From Alectoria sarmentosa (taxonomy: Eukaryota; Ascomycota; Lecanoromycetes; Lecanorales; Parmeliaceae): a stretch of DNA of 64,000 bases. Positions 1-11,525 of this stretch are shown here, in pieces. Location of the stretch: contig WOGZ01000032.1 in assembly GCA_009733775.1 (NCBI GenBank), forward strand, positions 124,001-188,000, written 5' to 3'. Position numbers and translations under genes: made by a program. Below the pieces are notes generated by a model. The model made no database searches. It was not told the DNA's origin and was given only the letters and a program-made list of their open reading frames with translations. Each line of letters opens with the position of its first letter. Position 1 is the first letter of the stretch.

Positions 1-336
1 GACTCGTGAAAGCGGGATTCATGGCGGTAGCGAGGGTGTCTACCCAGAATTCGGTTTTTAGCATGCGTCTGTGTTTTCAAAACCAAAGAAAGGCCTGCAG
101 GGCCTTCAAACAAGAGAAGGGTCATGAAGTCTAGGGTTTCGTACCTTAGATAGCTGAATCGTTCACTCTCACACATTAATTGAACGCCTTGGAAAGGATT
201 TGTGTGACGTTGGGTATCTAAACATAAATGTATCATACCTTGGGACGACCATCGTATGCAACGCCTCGCTATGCAAGGTCTAGCATTCAAACGGTCCATC
301 CAAACACCCTCCTTCCCGACCCCATACAGACTCACA
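1..336. other. Intergenic stretch downstream of cdc16
   Basis: No gene, RNA or repeat is recognised here. The stretch lies 3' of the minus-strand cdc16 gene and probably holds its 3' untranslated region. Small open frames overlapping its right side run antisense to cdc16 and look like shadows. Confidence 0.5.
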
Positions 337-2237
337 TCAATATTCTCCATCACTCAAAATCATCATGCTGTCCTCTTCGACCTCACTGGCCCTCTGCTTC
401 CCTTTGTCTTTCCTCCTTGACTTCCTTCCCACGGGACCCTGCCTCCTACCCGCCAGGATCTTTTCAAACTCTTTATCCTCATCGTTCTCTGCCTCCATTG
501 CACCACCCCATCCCTGTAAGCTAGCGTTCTCCTCCAGCGCCCTGCTTAGCAGATCCGTGGCGATCGGATCCTGCGGTCCCACAGCTAAAGCCTCATGGAG
601 CGCACATACCGCTTCCCAGCTCCTTCCCATCTCTAGCAGCACGAGACCCTTGGCACAGAAGATACCTGTGTCCCGTCCGCCCTGGCGTAAGACCTCTTCG
701 AATTCTTGCAATGCCAGAGCCCATTCTCGTTGCCGGCGGTATGCGTGGCCAAGATTTGCGCGGGTGGCGATCCACGCTCTAGGGTCGCTATCAATATCGG
801 CGGCAATGGCGAGGGCACTGTTGAAGATGTTGATGGCTTCGGAGAGGTGGTCCAGGTGGTAGAAGACGACGCCAAGCTCATTGAGAAGCAGAGGATCAGT
901 GCTACATAGGGCGTGAGCGGCGTTGAGAAACTCGTGGGCGAGTGTCATATTGTTGAGCTGTAGATTCTGCATGCCAAGGAAGAGCTGTGGGAGATGGGTT
1001 CCCTGGAACAAGCGGGCAGCGGTACTGTACGCGGAAATAGCTTGGTCATGTTCACCTTCTGCAGCGAAAGTGTGCGCGAATCCAATCCAGGCAGGACCGA
1101 AGTGTTGATCCATCATTGAGGCTTTAGAGAAAAAGCGTCGCGCTTCTGCTATTTGGGATATGCTGAGGTAGTAGACACCGACTGCTAGCCAGGTAGCGGG
1201 CTCTTCAGGATGGAGGTCGGCGAGGCGATGGGAAAGTAGGAAGAGAGTATTCGTTTGGGCGAGCTCGTGTAGGCAAGCTAGGTGGAGAGGGTAGATGGAG
1301 AAGTTGTATTCGTCGGTTTCCAGGATAGATGTTGTGAGGGCGAGGGCTTGCTTGAAGCGACACTGTGTGAAGAAGAGCTCGGCTTTGGACAGGAGGAGGT
1401 CTGGATTCGTGGCGAGGTTGTAATGAGTGGAGAGGGTCTCGGATGCGTGGTTGAATTCTGTGGGATTCTTGTATTTTGATAGGCGAGTGGTGTAGAGCAT
1501 TTTGGCGAACTGGGCGGTTTCTTGAGCAATTGAGTTGTCTTCGCCGGAAATGGAGTCAAAATCTAGGGAGTCGAGGAAAGTCCACTCCTCGTCTGGTGAC
1601 ATAAGGCAGTTCTTCATGAGCTGATCGAATGCTTCGAAGCATTGTACATCTATTCGAACAGCATCCTTGTAGCACTCTTTCGCGCGATCGAAGGCGTTCT
1701 GCTTTGCGAAACATGTTCCCCGTAGATAGCACATGCCTGCTTCGTACCTGATATCGGACGTATTCTCCCTATCCCTCTCCTCGCTCTTTTCTATCCTCTC
1801 AGGTTTTCCCGTTGCTTTTCCATACTTATTTCCAGGCCGTAGCGTCCCATTAGCATGATGTAGTTTCCGCCGTGCCTTACTTGGCGATAGGATAAGGTGG
1901 CTCGGATTCTTGTCGCCTAGTATTGAGAGAGCTTCCTCGTGTTTGCCTTGCCTGATCTTGCAATGGGCGGCCAAGTACCGGCATGCCGAGTTATGTTCCA
2001 CGAGATCATGCTTGTGTAGGAAGCTCTGCGCGCGGGTATAGTTTCCGGCTGAAAAGTGGACTTGGGCAAGGAAGAAGGCGTCGTTAGGATCATCTGCCAA
2101 ACGTGAGCTCCATGTTTGCGGACCCTGTTGACTTGCTTACTAGTAATGGCAAGTAGCTTGTCCCCTATGTAGATCGCAGACTCAAATTGGTGCTTGTGCA
2201 TGGCATCCTGCCGCCAGTCCTTGAGCAACTGCTGCAT
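337..2237 (-). CDS. cdc16: Anaphase-promoting complex subunit Cdc16/Cut9 (TPR protein)
   Basis: This is a tetratricopeptide-repeat scaffold subunit of the APC/C, the nuclear ubiquitin ligase that drives anaphase and mitotic exit. Two exons are read: 2237-2141 and 2093-337, with a 47-nt intron 2140-2094 (GTAAGC...CAG). The join restores the family signature IGDKLLAITNDPNDAFFLAQ. The product is 617 aa, a normal length for fungal Cut9. TPR units fill the second half, for example around FGPAWIGFAHTFAAEGEHDQA and LLLNELGVVFYHLDHLSEA. A charged linker (about residues 80-115) and an acidic tail (SDGEY) flank the repeats. The ATG at 2237 opens the typical N-terminus (MQQLLKDWRQDAM). The gene lies alone on the minus strand. 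Identity is confident from family motifs; the exact start is slightly less sure. Confidence 0.93.
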
Positions 2238-3259
2238 CCTCTGTTAAAAGGTGTGCATTTCGAACGGCGATTGGCATAGATTCAATGTTTACCAGGACAC
2301 CAAAGACTATTGCACGGCGTCTAGCGCGTCTACAAAAAAGACGCGAACACTAAAGTACAGTACTTTACTTTAGAAACTGCACATCTCCATGAACACCTCT
2401 TGTGGTTCTTTTTCACGAATCATTCGAGGCCATTCTGGAGACACGCTCCTAAGCTTTATGATGTGGCATTGTAACGTAGCTGAGCCCAAAACTCATCATC
2501 CAGCGCGCCCTGCAGCAGGACATCATCGTGGACTTAAAAAGACATCAGGGAAAGCCCGCAGCATATCACAGAGCTACAAACTATTCGAGATCAGCTCGGG
2601 ATGACAATGGGCAACAACGCACAAACTGATAAAGCGAGCTGAGACTTAGATCAGCCGTTGAGAGATATACTATCATCGTAAATTAAAGAGCGCAGAACTG
2701 AACTCCTCTGCGAAAGGCTTGTTTATCAAACATCGACACGAGCTAGCCTGGCTTACCTTCGCTTCTTGAGCTATACCACTGCCTTACCGAGCAGATGGTG
2801 GCGTTGATCGATCAATCGATCGAAGAGGTTGTTCTGAGGACCGCAAACGGGCTGTGTGGAAGAGTTTGGGAAAGACGCCAGGCGTTCATGATGTACGGTT
2901 AGACAAAGGGAATCTAAAGTGACCAATTCTCTGTTTGTTTGTTTTTTATTCTTTGATTCAAGATTATGCGTGCCATATAGAGTTATGCTCTGTCATCGTT
3001 ATATCCTAACATGCTGTCGACTATCATATCAATGATGCTTTGGGTCCCAGCCACTCGCCCCGATGCACTCTTAAACGCCAAATGACGCATCCATAGGTTC
3101 GACCAGTCGATGGCTCTTGGTGGCTGAATCCAATTATCTGCACAGCAAAAAAGCTGAAACTTCCAGTATGCTTGGCAATACCATCAAAGCTTGCTCGTTC
3201 AGTTACACTTTAATAAAGCAGGCCTACCGTCGCCTTGATGTGTTCGTCGATGCACCTTG
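2238..3259. other. Intergenic region between cdc16 and the Kex2-repeat gene
   Basis: About 1 kb without a supportable gene. It contains the cdc16 promoter (minus strand) and the 3' side of the next gene. A short palindrome-like run of GTAC/ACTTTA motifs lies near 2352-2372, and GATC-rich dyads (GATCGATCAATCGATCGA) at about 2805-2824. The small open frames show no family features. Confidence 0.45.
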
Positions 3260-3982
3260 TTAGCGACTAGCCGAATCGGTCATGGAATTGCACCAAGAAC
3301 TGAGAGAAATGAATCTGGCTGAATCCTCGGCGACGAGCTCTTTTAGAGTAGCGCAAAGGAGGCTGTCGAAGCCTTCGGATTGGCGCTTCTCTCCGATGTT
3401 TTCGGTGTCGAGGTCGCGCTTCTCCGGCAAATCCGTATGGCCTCTGGCCAGAACTGCCTCGCCAGACCCCTCAACGTCAACTTCAGCTGCAGCTTCAATA
3501 CCAGTGGCGAGGTCCTTTTTGTCATCGACGACAACGCGCTCCTTGATGGTCTTCGTACGCCGAGTCGAACTTGAATCAGTCAAGGAGGTGCACGATTGCA
3601 AAAGGCTTTTGAAGATGGTAGGGTTTTCGCCATTGAGTGCTTTCAAAGTGGCGCAGAGGAGACTGTCGAAACTGTCGTCCGCGTCGCTCGGACGCTCTTG
3701 CAAGGCGTCGGTGGCACTTCCGGCTAAGACTTCGAGGATAGGCTGATGTGTCTCTACTGGCGCGTATGCAGGTTGGCGTTTGTCGAAGGATCCGATTACA
3801 GGAGTTGAAGTTGGTGATATGATCCGTGCGGCCACTGCGGGTTGGCGCTTGTCCAAAGTTCCTGATCAAAGCTGTCAGTCAGGCCAGGTCGAAGTGTGGA
3901 GGGGCCATGTCGCTAAAATACCTGGCAATGCTGTTGAAACATTGATTGTCGAGAGAGGGATAAGAGTCAAGGGGAGATACAT
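3260..3982 (-). CDS. Secreted Kex2-site repeat protein (KEP-like), novel
   Basis: The gene encodes a predicted secreted precursor of 220 aa, function unknown. Exon 1 is 3982-3922, the intron 3921-3862 (60 nt, GTATTT...CAG, CTGAC branch site), exon 2 3861-3260. The first exon gives a signal-peptide-like start (MYLPLTLIPLSTINVSTALP). Dibasic KR sites follow at residues 25-26, 48-49, 168-169 and 179-180. Two of them release the same start, KRQPA; RR (121) and KK (135) may be further cuts. Two copies of a 35-residue module starting FDSLLCATLK lie at about residues 85-119 and 185-219, each with two cysteines 20 residues apart. This layout (leader, KR-separated segments, repeated module) is that of fungal Kex2-processed repeat proteins, the group that includes alpha-pheromone precursors and hydrophobic repellent peptides. 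It does not look like a known pheromone. Secretion and cleavage are inferred. Confidence 0.72.
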
Positions 3983-4043
3983 GGTCGTTGGATATATGTT
4001 GGTGACGATAGATCAATAAGATTTGAAGCTTAAGTTCGAGGGA

Positions 4044-4611
4044 TCAGACTGCTGCTTGTGTAGATAGTGGAAGAATTCTCATGATATTTTTAACAACAAG
4101 CAAACGCAGATCCAAGTCCTTCCTGAGGGCGATATCTTCCTCTTTTGTAGACAGCAACAGCATCTCCTCGCGAACGGGTTTCCAGAGCGGGCTACAAGGT
4201 GACGTCGAGAGGCTCATGAAGCCACCCAAGATCAAAGATCAGTAATGGCTGCAAGGGCCTAGTGGCGCTTTGCGGGCGTATATCCTGTGAGAATGACCCC
4301 CGGGTGCAGTTGCATCGCATAATGCTCCATTGTCTCTCCAAAACGGCCAAGTATCGACGGATACGGAACGCCCAGGGCTCCTGGACTGAAAGAGGAGAAC
4401 AAGTCTCGAGTCTGGTAGATTGCTTACCCTAAAGATGTGGAACGCCACACCGTAGCTGGAGTCCATAGAGGTATGAGCCTAGAATTTCAGGAGCTATCTC
4501 CTCCGCGGAGTCTACAACGCGTGAGGGTTTGTTGAAGGTGTATGGGCAGGAACATGTATCTAGAACATGAACAGCTTCTTCAACTAAGAGTGAGATTCGC
4601 AAACAGAGCAC
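4044..4611 (-). other. Coding-like minus-strand segment, possible gene remnant
   Basis: Three neighbouring minus-strand frames look protein-like but cannot be joined into one clean model. One (4611-4429) reads ...CSCPYTFNKPSRVVDS and APEILGSYLYGLQLRCG. A second frame near 4420-4258 reads TRDLFSSFSP and FGETMEHYAMQLHPG before a stop. A third continues to 4044 (KPVREEMLLLSTKEEDIALR). A 39-nt gap (GTGTGG...CCAG) between the first two would be a very short intron. No family is recognised. It may be an intron-rich small gene or a decayed one. Confidence 0.3.
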
Positions 4612-5630
4612 GAAGCTTAGAATTCGATCTGAAGACGTAATCCTTAAAGCCTCTGAGATCGAGGATTGAGCAGACCGGAGTTTCCTCCATTAGTTCCGTA
4701 TAGTGATTTCAGGAATGTAAATAGTACAACAACTTTGGCAACTTCACACTATTGGATAATAGGATTTGGAGCCTTGTTGAGACAAGTAGCGCATTCTGGG
4801 TGACAGAAGATCTCGGCATGACTGGGATTTGACCGCCGCCGGCGTGCCTGCCTTGATATGCTTCGGATGCTGCATCACGGTGGGCTGGTGTCCGCATGCC
4901 GCGGTCTCCTCTCCATAAGACTAGATGATTAGCGCCTCCTCTGGGCGAAGACTGCTAACCTTAGACACGAGCGTTCGGGCCATAAAACCTTTTAAAACAC
5001 ATCAACAACTATTTCCACGTTTCCCTTCAATCGGCGTGATAACAACACCAGTCCAGTCAGTCCGATGAACAGGAATGGCACTAGAAATATGGACGTTGAA
5101 AAAAGGTATCATACCAAGACCAAATACAGAATTCGTCGTACTTGTCATCCTAGCCCTTTCGTTAATCGAGATCTTCAATAATTCCATCCCCGTCCTTGTT
5201 CATGGGAACTGTCCTCACCACTAACTATGGTCAGAGGAAAGCAGTGACAGCGGCTTATTTTTTGACAGAGAGGGACAACCTGGGTCAACGATCTATCTCT
5301 CAGAAGCTCCTCCAAGGTGAAGCCGGGCCATCTTTAGATACGACACCCAAAACAATTAGCATTCAAGGAGCATCTGGACGAGGCACTGAGCCTGTTGTGA
5401 GACCGTCGCCTCACTACCCTATTTTGCACATATACGAATCTGGTGGAACGACTTGGAGGTCGTGCGATGTACTGCTCATACGATTGGCTTTCGCTAGTAG
5501 CTAAATGGCTTTCCACCATGACGGATTTTGATGTCAATCAACTCACTCTTTTCAAAGCTCATTGGCAGCATGCCGCATTCCACCTTGTCTATCTGGATCC
5601 TGGGCGCCATCAATCCTTTCAACCGCTGTC
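4612..5630. other. Unassigned region
   Basis: No gene can be supported. A minus-strand frame at 5187-5002 (MELLKISINERARM...) has plausible composition but no family features and no clear splice partners. It could be a 5' exon of the remnant at 4044-4611. Nothing else is seen. Confidence 0.35.
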
Positions 5631-7564
5631 TCATTCGAGGCTGTCAAACTGCAAGACAGCGTCAGTGATCCTCGGATCTATCAGGCTGTTCTCGGGCACC
5701 ATTGGCACCACCATCTCTCCATCCTGGTCTCCTTCATCACCGTAGCCGTCATTCCCTCTCGTACCGTCTTGATCGGCGGAGTAGTACATTTGAGCCGTAG
5801 TGCGGATCACACTTGCCAAATGGATTTCCTCTGGCGTAGCATCTGGGCTTAGATACATTGCGACTCTGTTATTGTTTCTCATGATTTCGGGCATCTCCTC
5901 TACCACTTTAGCGAAGGCAGCGTCATTCGGGGGCACGCCATCTAGGATAGCAGCAATCTTGGCTTTCATGATGATTTTGACTTTGGCCCAAGTGCCGTTG
6001 TGGTACCAGCCGTCCCTTTCACTCTGGGATTGAGTCAGCACAAAATGGAAAGTGGAATCAAAGCGCTTACGTGACAGTCTTTACGGAGATTTGTGGTGGA
6101 CAAGAGAGCCTTTAGAAATGGCTCTGAAATGTCACAAACTTGCCATATCTTCCCGTCCTTACTGACGGTCGTACCATCGAAAAGATGAGTCTCTTTCCTC
6201 AACACCTGTTCAGTCTTCGTTCGGTCTGGTTTAGTCCGATTCGATCTTGCTCGGATGTCTTTGGGCTCGACTTCTAGCATGAAGAGCATGGTTTGATATT
6301 TCCTAAAGCTGGGATCTGTTCGTGGGTCTACGCCATATCTGACAAGAGCATCGCGCCAAGGGCCAGATGAGAACATGTATCCTGCATACTGGTAGACGTG
6401 TTTGGCAGAGTTCTGGCCCAGAACATCCCAGTCATTGCCTGGGATACAATTATAAAGAGCTCTTCGGGTGAAGATAGGTCTGTCTTTCATCAAATCAAGC
6501 ACTGTATTGATCAAGCGCTGCATTGAGGGTGTCAGAGTCTCGATGGCAGGAAGACTCGGTGAAGGAGCCTGTGGGACGATATCGACATCGAAAGGCACAG
6601 GAGGATTCCCAATTCTTGGACCCGCAGACACATTGACGGTGCTGACGTTACCAAGATGATCAACGACTTTCTTCACAGAAGGATTTTGGCGATATCTGGC
6701 AAATAATCAGCCTCGACCGTCCTTAGACAAGCTCAGATGACGTACGAGTAATTGAAAGGAAGAGTGAGATGAGTCCAGGATGGGGGCGGGATGATCTCAG
6801 TATTTGGCTTGACACCTTTGCTCATATCGATTTTGAAACCTTTCATCTTCTCGTCTGACAGCGATCAATGGATGCGCTTTATGTGAATAGAGAACCTTAC
6901 AGTCGAATGGCAGTACGTGTTCTCGGAACCTCTGCATTAGTGGCATGTCCACGGTCGAGGTCACGAAGTCCGGCATGCCTAATTGTATCAGCGCACAAGA
7001 ATCCGCCATCAGGGAACATTGTTCGCATACCCCGGAAGCGATGAGTCTGGTTGATAGTACCAACTGCTTCGACTTGATAGCTCTTGGAGTTGTCGGACAT
7101 TGAGCGGAAAAGGTATCGAGCATCGTTGACCATGGGCACCGCTCGCTCTCCGAGAACCCCCACTTCGGCGCCTTCATGATACGGACCCTCTGCACCGCGC
7201 CTACGCTTAAGGCCAGTCCTCTTCGGTACCGTCACCTTGAGAAGAATATTGTTCGTGCTAACATTGGCCGATTTCAAGGGTTTGGCCATGCGATCTCCTT
7301 GCCTCAAATACAGACTGGCGGTAGTGCCATCTTCTTGGACCAGCTTAGAAGGATGAGATTTTGATACATATTGGAATGAATGCGGCTGACCTCTTCCACC
7401 TTGCCAGGATTTCCTAGGGTTGCTAGTCCTTTGTCGATATCCTTGATAATGAACGGATGTTCGACACTTACGATGGATTGCTTAGGAACGCGGTACCATG
7501 GCGCATTAGACGACCTTTCGTGACTGCTAGATCTCGTCCGTTTGTCGCAGGTGACTTGCTCCAT
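5631..7564 (-). CDS. sfc1: Transcription factor TFIIIC subunit Sfc1/Tfc1 (GTF3C5-like)
   Basis: TFIIIC binds the internal A and B boxes of tRNA genes and recruits TFIIIB and Pol III; this subunit belongs to the tau-A module that contacts the A box. Six exons are read: 7564-7391, 7343-7031, 6978-6901, 6854-6746, 6695-6071 and 6023-5631. All five introns (46-53 nt) have GT-AG ends and consistent phases, giving 563 aa. Family motifs include IVSVEHPFIIKDIDKGL near the N-terminus, then PLKSANVSTNNILLKVTVPK, and the conserved core with DRPIFTRRALYN. The C-terminal end is acidic. An in-frame ATG at 7591 would add nine residues; 7564 was chosen because the conserved region begins soon after. The gene is divergent from the PP2A gene about 0.9 kb away. 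Confidence 0.9.
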
Positions 7565-8475
7565 TCCCACGCTCCTGATTACCATATTCAAGGATCAAGG
7601 CCGATGCTTGATGGGCAATGTAGATATAGAGAATGATAGAGTGAGGCCGCAGCGTCCCGGTTTAGATTGCTTGCCGCCACTGGTGACGAGACTGAAGTAC
7701 GGTCCAATTGCAAAAGAGAGAGACTTTGAGTGAGAGTAGAGAGAGCCTCGGTTTTCTAATATGAGAACAAGGTTGAAAAGAGAACTGGGCGTCGCTGCCA
7801 CCTCCATGAGATGTGGCAAACGTTGTCGTCTACAAGCCAATTTTCGGATCATGCAGGAGGTCCATAGCAACATCTGGCATGGTTGTTTGATCCATACGAA
7901 AAGATACAGTATAGCAGAGTTCTTTGCCATCAACAGTCGCCCTCCTCCTGTGAAATTGGTTCTGCCGCCAAGAAATTTGAACGGCCCCGCAACCTCTAAC
8001 TTAATATGGCGCTAGTACGGGAGCCCGCTCTTGCACTGGGCTCACTGCAATATGATTATCGACGACGAGTCAATAGCAACATTGAACCTGCTCTATCACT
8101 GTCTCTCTTCTTCTACTGCTCTTGCACCCTTGAGTATCCATCCTAAAGCTTTCTCAGCGATTGGCGTCCGGCGCTGAGCCGCATGTTGAGCCGCAATTTA
8201 TTACACCAGGCTCTAGCCACGAGCGCCATCGACAACCCCGAGACTCTTGACATCCGCCCCCTAGCGAACAGCATGGCTGTCGAAAGAATCTAACGACTCT
8301 CCTTCATTCGCCTGAAGTCGCCTCTGGATCTCCTCGAGGGAGACTCTCGCCGGACGACAGCGATCGGCTTCCTGCTAGATCTTCAGCGTGGGAATATTTG
8401 CACCGCGTCCAGAAGCGCGGAATCATCTGAGAAGAAGCCGAATTACGGATATAAAACATCTTCGAATCAATCAAG
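7565..8475. promoter_or_regulatory. Divergent intergenic region between sfc1 and the PP2A B' gene
   Basis: About 0.9 kb separates two genes transcribed in opposite directions, so it must contain both promoters and 5' untranslated regions. No specific binding site is recognised. Short open frames here lack family features. Confidence 0.5.
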
Positions 8476-11112
8476 ATGAAGGGTTTCAAACAGCGAGTGG
8501 TACGCGCCCGGTCTAGATTGTTGCGCTGTTTCCTGCCTTGTTTTCGCGCTCTGGTGGTTGCTACATTCACGAATTAGCTGACTTACTCAGCATGAACAGC
8601 TTTCGCGAGCCAGAGATTCCAATAGCAAATCAAAGAACAAGAAAGACTCCGCATCTAGCACTTCCTCCCCAGCGCCAAGCTCCAGCTCCACGTTGGTCGC
8701 TCCAGGAAATACCCACTCTCCCGGCAATTCCAATCAGGGCACGCCAACTTCGTCGACAACAACTGTAAATGACACAAGAAATAAGCCATTACCTTCTGGG
8801 GAGAATGGTACGTCACGAGGTGGTTCAAGCAACCCTATGCATGCATCACCTGCGGGTACACCCAATGCAGCGCCATCTGGCGGCCCCTTCATGCCTTCAC
8901 AGTCTGGTATGGGTGGTCAAGGAGGATCAGGAGCGCCAGGTACACCAACCAGATCTGGACATGGCATAGCACCCAATGTAGTCATAAGTCCAAGTTCAGG
9001 AAATGCGCCGGTACGTCTACATACTAGGTTTCTACTAGGATTGATCTTCTCTCATGCTCTTCCACAATATTCAAATGGTCTTTAGACTGACGGATTTTTC
9101 AGCATGTCCCGCCTCCTGGTGCTGCAGAGACCATGCCTGGAGACCTTGCTCCGCCTGGAAGAGGACAGAAGTCTGGTGCTTTCGACAGGCTGACCACTAC
9201 TCCGAAAGATGTTCCGGAAGGCATCAGAACGCCAAAGCGACAACATTCGTCACGGTTCGACATATCAGATCAGAGGCAGCGTGAGCTGGAGAAGCTTCCA
9301 GGTTTCCATGAAGTACCTCCAAATCGGCGGCAAGAGCTTTTTATGCAGAAGATCGACCAGTGCAACATTATCTTCGACTTCAACGACGCCAGTGGTGATA
9401 TGAAGTCGAAAGAGATCAAACGACTTGCGCTGCACGAGCTCCTGGATTATGTTGCGAACAACAGACAAGTCATCACGGAGCCGATGTACCCGAGAGTGGT
9501 TGATATGTTCAGCAAAAATCTTTTTCGACCAATACCACCGCCGATCAATCCACAAGGCGAAGCATTCGACCCTGAGGAGGACGAGCCAGTACTAGAAGTG
9601 GCGTGGCCTCATATACAAGTGGTGTACGAGTTCTTTCTTCGCTTTATCGAAAGTCAGGATTTCAATACAAACATTGCGAAAGGTTTCATAGACCATCAAT
9701 TCGTTCTTCAGGTACAGGGCCTTTCGAAAGAGCACTGAATTTCGCTAATATTATCCAGCTTCTCGAGCTGTTTGACTCAGAAGACCCCCGAGAACGAGAC
9801 TTCCTCAAGACTACCCTACATCGGATTTATGGGAAATTCTTAAACCTACGCTCATACATTCGACGCTCAATAAATAACGTTTTCTTCCAATTCATTTACG
9901 AGACCGAAAGATTCAACGGCATTGCGGAACTTTTGGAGATCCTTGGTTCAATCATCAACGGATTCGCACTTCCTCTCAAAGAAGAGCACAAGCTGTTTCT
10001 TACGAGGGTATTGATACCTCTACACAAAGTCAAAAGCTTGAGCATGTACCACCCGCAACTAGCATATTGCATCGTGCAATTTCTGGAGAAGGACGCCGCT
10101 TTGACTGAAGAGGTGCGCCTCGAACCCCTCGGAGATGAGATCCGATCTCGGCTGACGTTCGAATAGGTCGTGTTGGGGCTGCTGAGATACTGGCCGAAAG
10201 TCAACAGTACTAAAGAAGTTATGTTCCTTAACGAAGTGGAAGACATCTTCGAAGTCATGGATCCCGCAGAATTTGCCAAGGTTCAAGAGCCTCTGTTCAA
10301 TCAGCTCGCGAAGTCTGTCGCAAGCCCACATTTCCAGGTAGGGGAAGCCACCTTGTGCCTTGAAATTCGGCTAATCATGTGCAACAGGTTGCGGAGCGAG
10401 CGCTATACTTCTGGAACAATGAATACTTCTGCAACCTCATCAGCGACAATGTCGAAGTTATCCTACCAATCATGTTTCAGCCGCTCTATGAGAATTCTAA
10501 AGGTCATTGGAACAGGTGATTTTTGTCATCCACGGTCAGAATGCGCACGCTGACCTGTGCAGGACAATACATGGCATGGTCTACAACGCAATGAAGCTCT
10601 TCATGGAGATCAATCCGCAGCTCTTCGATGAGTGCTCCGAGCACTACCGCGAGCACGAGGCCACAGCGGAGAAGACTCTGCGGACTCGAACGGCGAATTG
10701 GGCGTTGATAGCTGATTGGGCAAAAAAGAATTCAAACGGTGATAACGCAGCCATACCGCCTCTGACCGATCTACGGGGGCAAAAGTTCAACCCTCCAAGC
10801 AGGATCGATGAAGATCCGATCACGCAAGACAGTCAGAAGAGGCTTGATGCTTTGAGACTGCAGGACGAGAGTGGCGCTTCGAGGGATGGGAGAAGGCAGA
10901 GAGGGCTTGACGGACAGTACCAGGTAAGTTTTCAGGCGATATAGTCTGAATGTCTATGGCACGACTGACATTTCTCATCTCGCTAGCCCATGGAAGACCC
11001 AGCAACACAAATCCGCCAACGTTTCGAGCGAAACGGGTCAAGTGGAGCAGTGATGCCGCCGCCTCCCACTACGAGGCAAGACATGCTCAACAACGTTCCG
11101 CGCGCAGGATGA
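8476..11112 (+). CDS. rts1: PP2A regulatory subunit B' (B56 family, Rts1/ParA)
   Basis: This is a regulatory subunit that targets protein phosphatase 2A to substrates in cell-cycle, stress and septation control. Eight exons are read: 8476-8499, 8600-9010, 9103-9711, 9759-10112, 10167-10337, 10388-10515, 10563-10923 and 10987-11112. All junctions are GT-AG and in phase, giving 727 aa. The first exon is only 24 nt (MKGFKQRV). Residues about 10-150 are Ser/Pro/Gly-rich and presumably disordered. The B56 HEAT-like core follows, with LLELFDSEDPRERDFLKTTL, SINNVFFQFIYETERFNGIA, LRYWPKVNSTKEVMFLNE and ALYFWNNEYFCNLISDN. The C-terminal end is a short low-complexity tail. Length and domain order match fungal Rts1/ParA. 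Confidence 0.95.
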
Positions 11113-11292
11113 TACTCGTATGGAGCAAAAGCGATGAAACTGTTCATGTTCATAAGGTCCTTGTCTCGGGCATGCATGTGCTGGGATGCGTTTTGCCTCC
11201 AAGGAATGGACCCGGAGCCTCGGGAATTGATGGGATCGAGTATAGAAGCGAGTCGGCGTGGGTTCAACTTCTCTTGTCTTGATAATTCCACT

Positions 11293-11351
<59 letters not shown>

Positions 11352-11525
11352 ACGAGCGAAAATGGTGTCTTCTCGGCCCGGTGTACAGGCACGTATAGAA
11401 CTTGAATATCATGGTTTCATTGCCAATTCTGACCCACCGTCAACCAAACCATCCGGCCAGCGCCTTGCTAACAACAACACAATGGTTCCTGCTCCTTTGG
11501 CTATGTTTGACGGAATGTGAGCCTT
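11113..11525. other. Convergent 3' region between the PP2A gene and yju2
   Basis: This gap lies between two converging genes and should hold both 3' untranslated regions. It contains the CT microsatellite listed separately and nothing else recognisable. Confidence 0.5.
11296..11346 (+). repeat. (CT)n microsatellite
   Basis: About 25 uninterrupted CT dinucleotides. It sits about 185 bp past the PP2A stop codon, probably in the 3' untranslated region or spacer. Confidence 0.95.

Noticed and set aside
365..862. 165-aa plus-strand open frame
   Set aside because: It is antisense to the conserved cdc16 exon and has no family features; a shadow frame.
3260..3982. Kex2-repeat gene as a dikaritin-type (ustiloxin-like) RiPP precursor
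   Set aside because: Those precursors have many near-identical short cores with a conserved Tyr and lie beside UstYa-like oxidase genes; neither is seen here.
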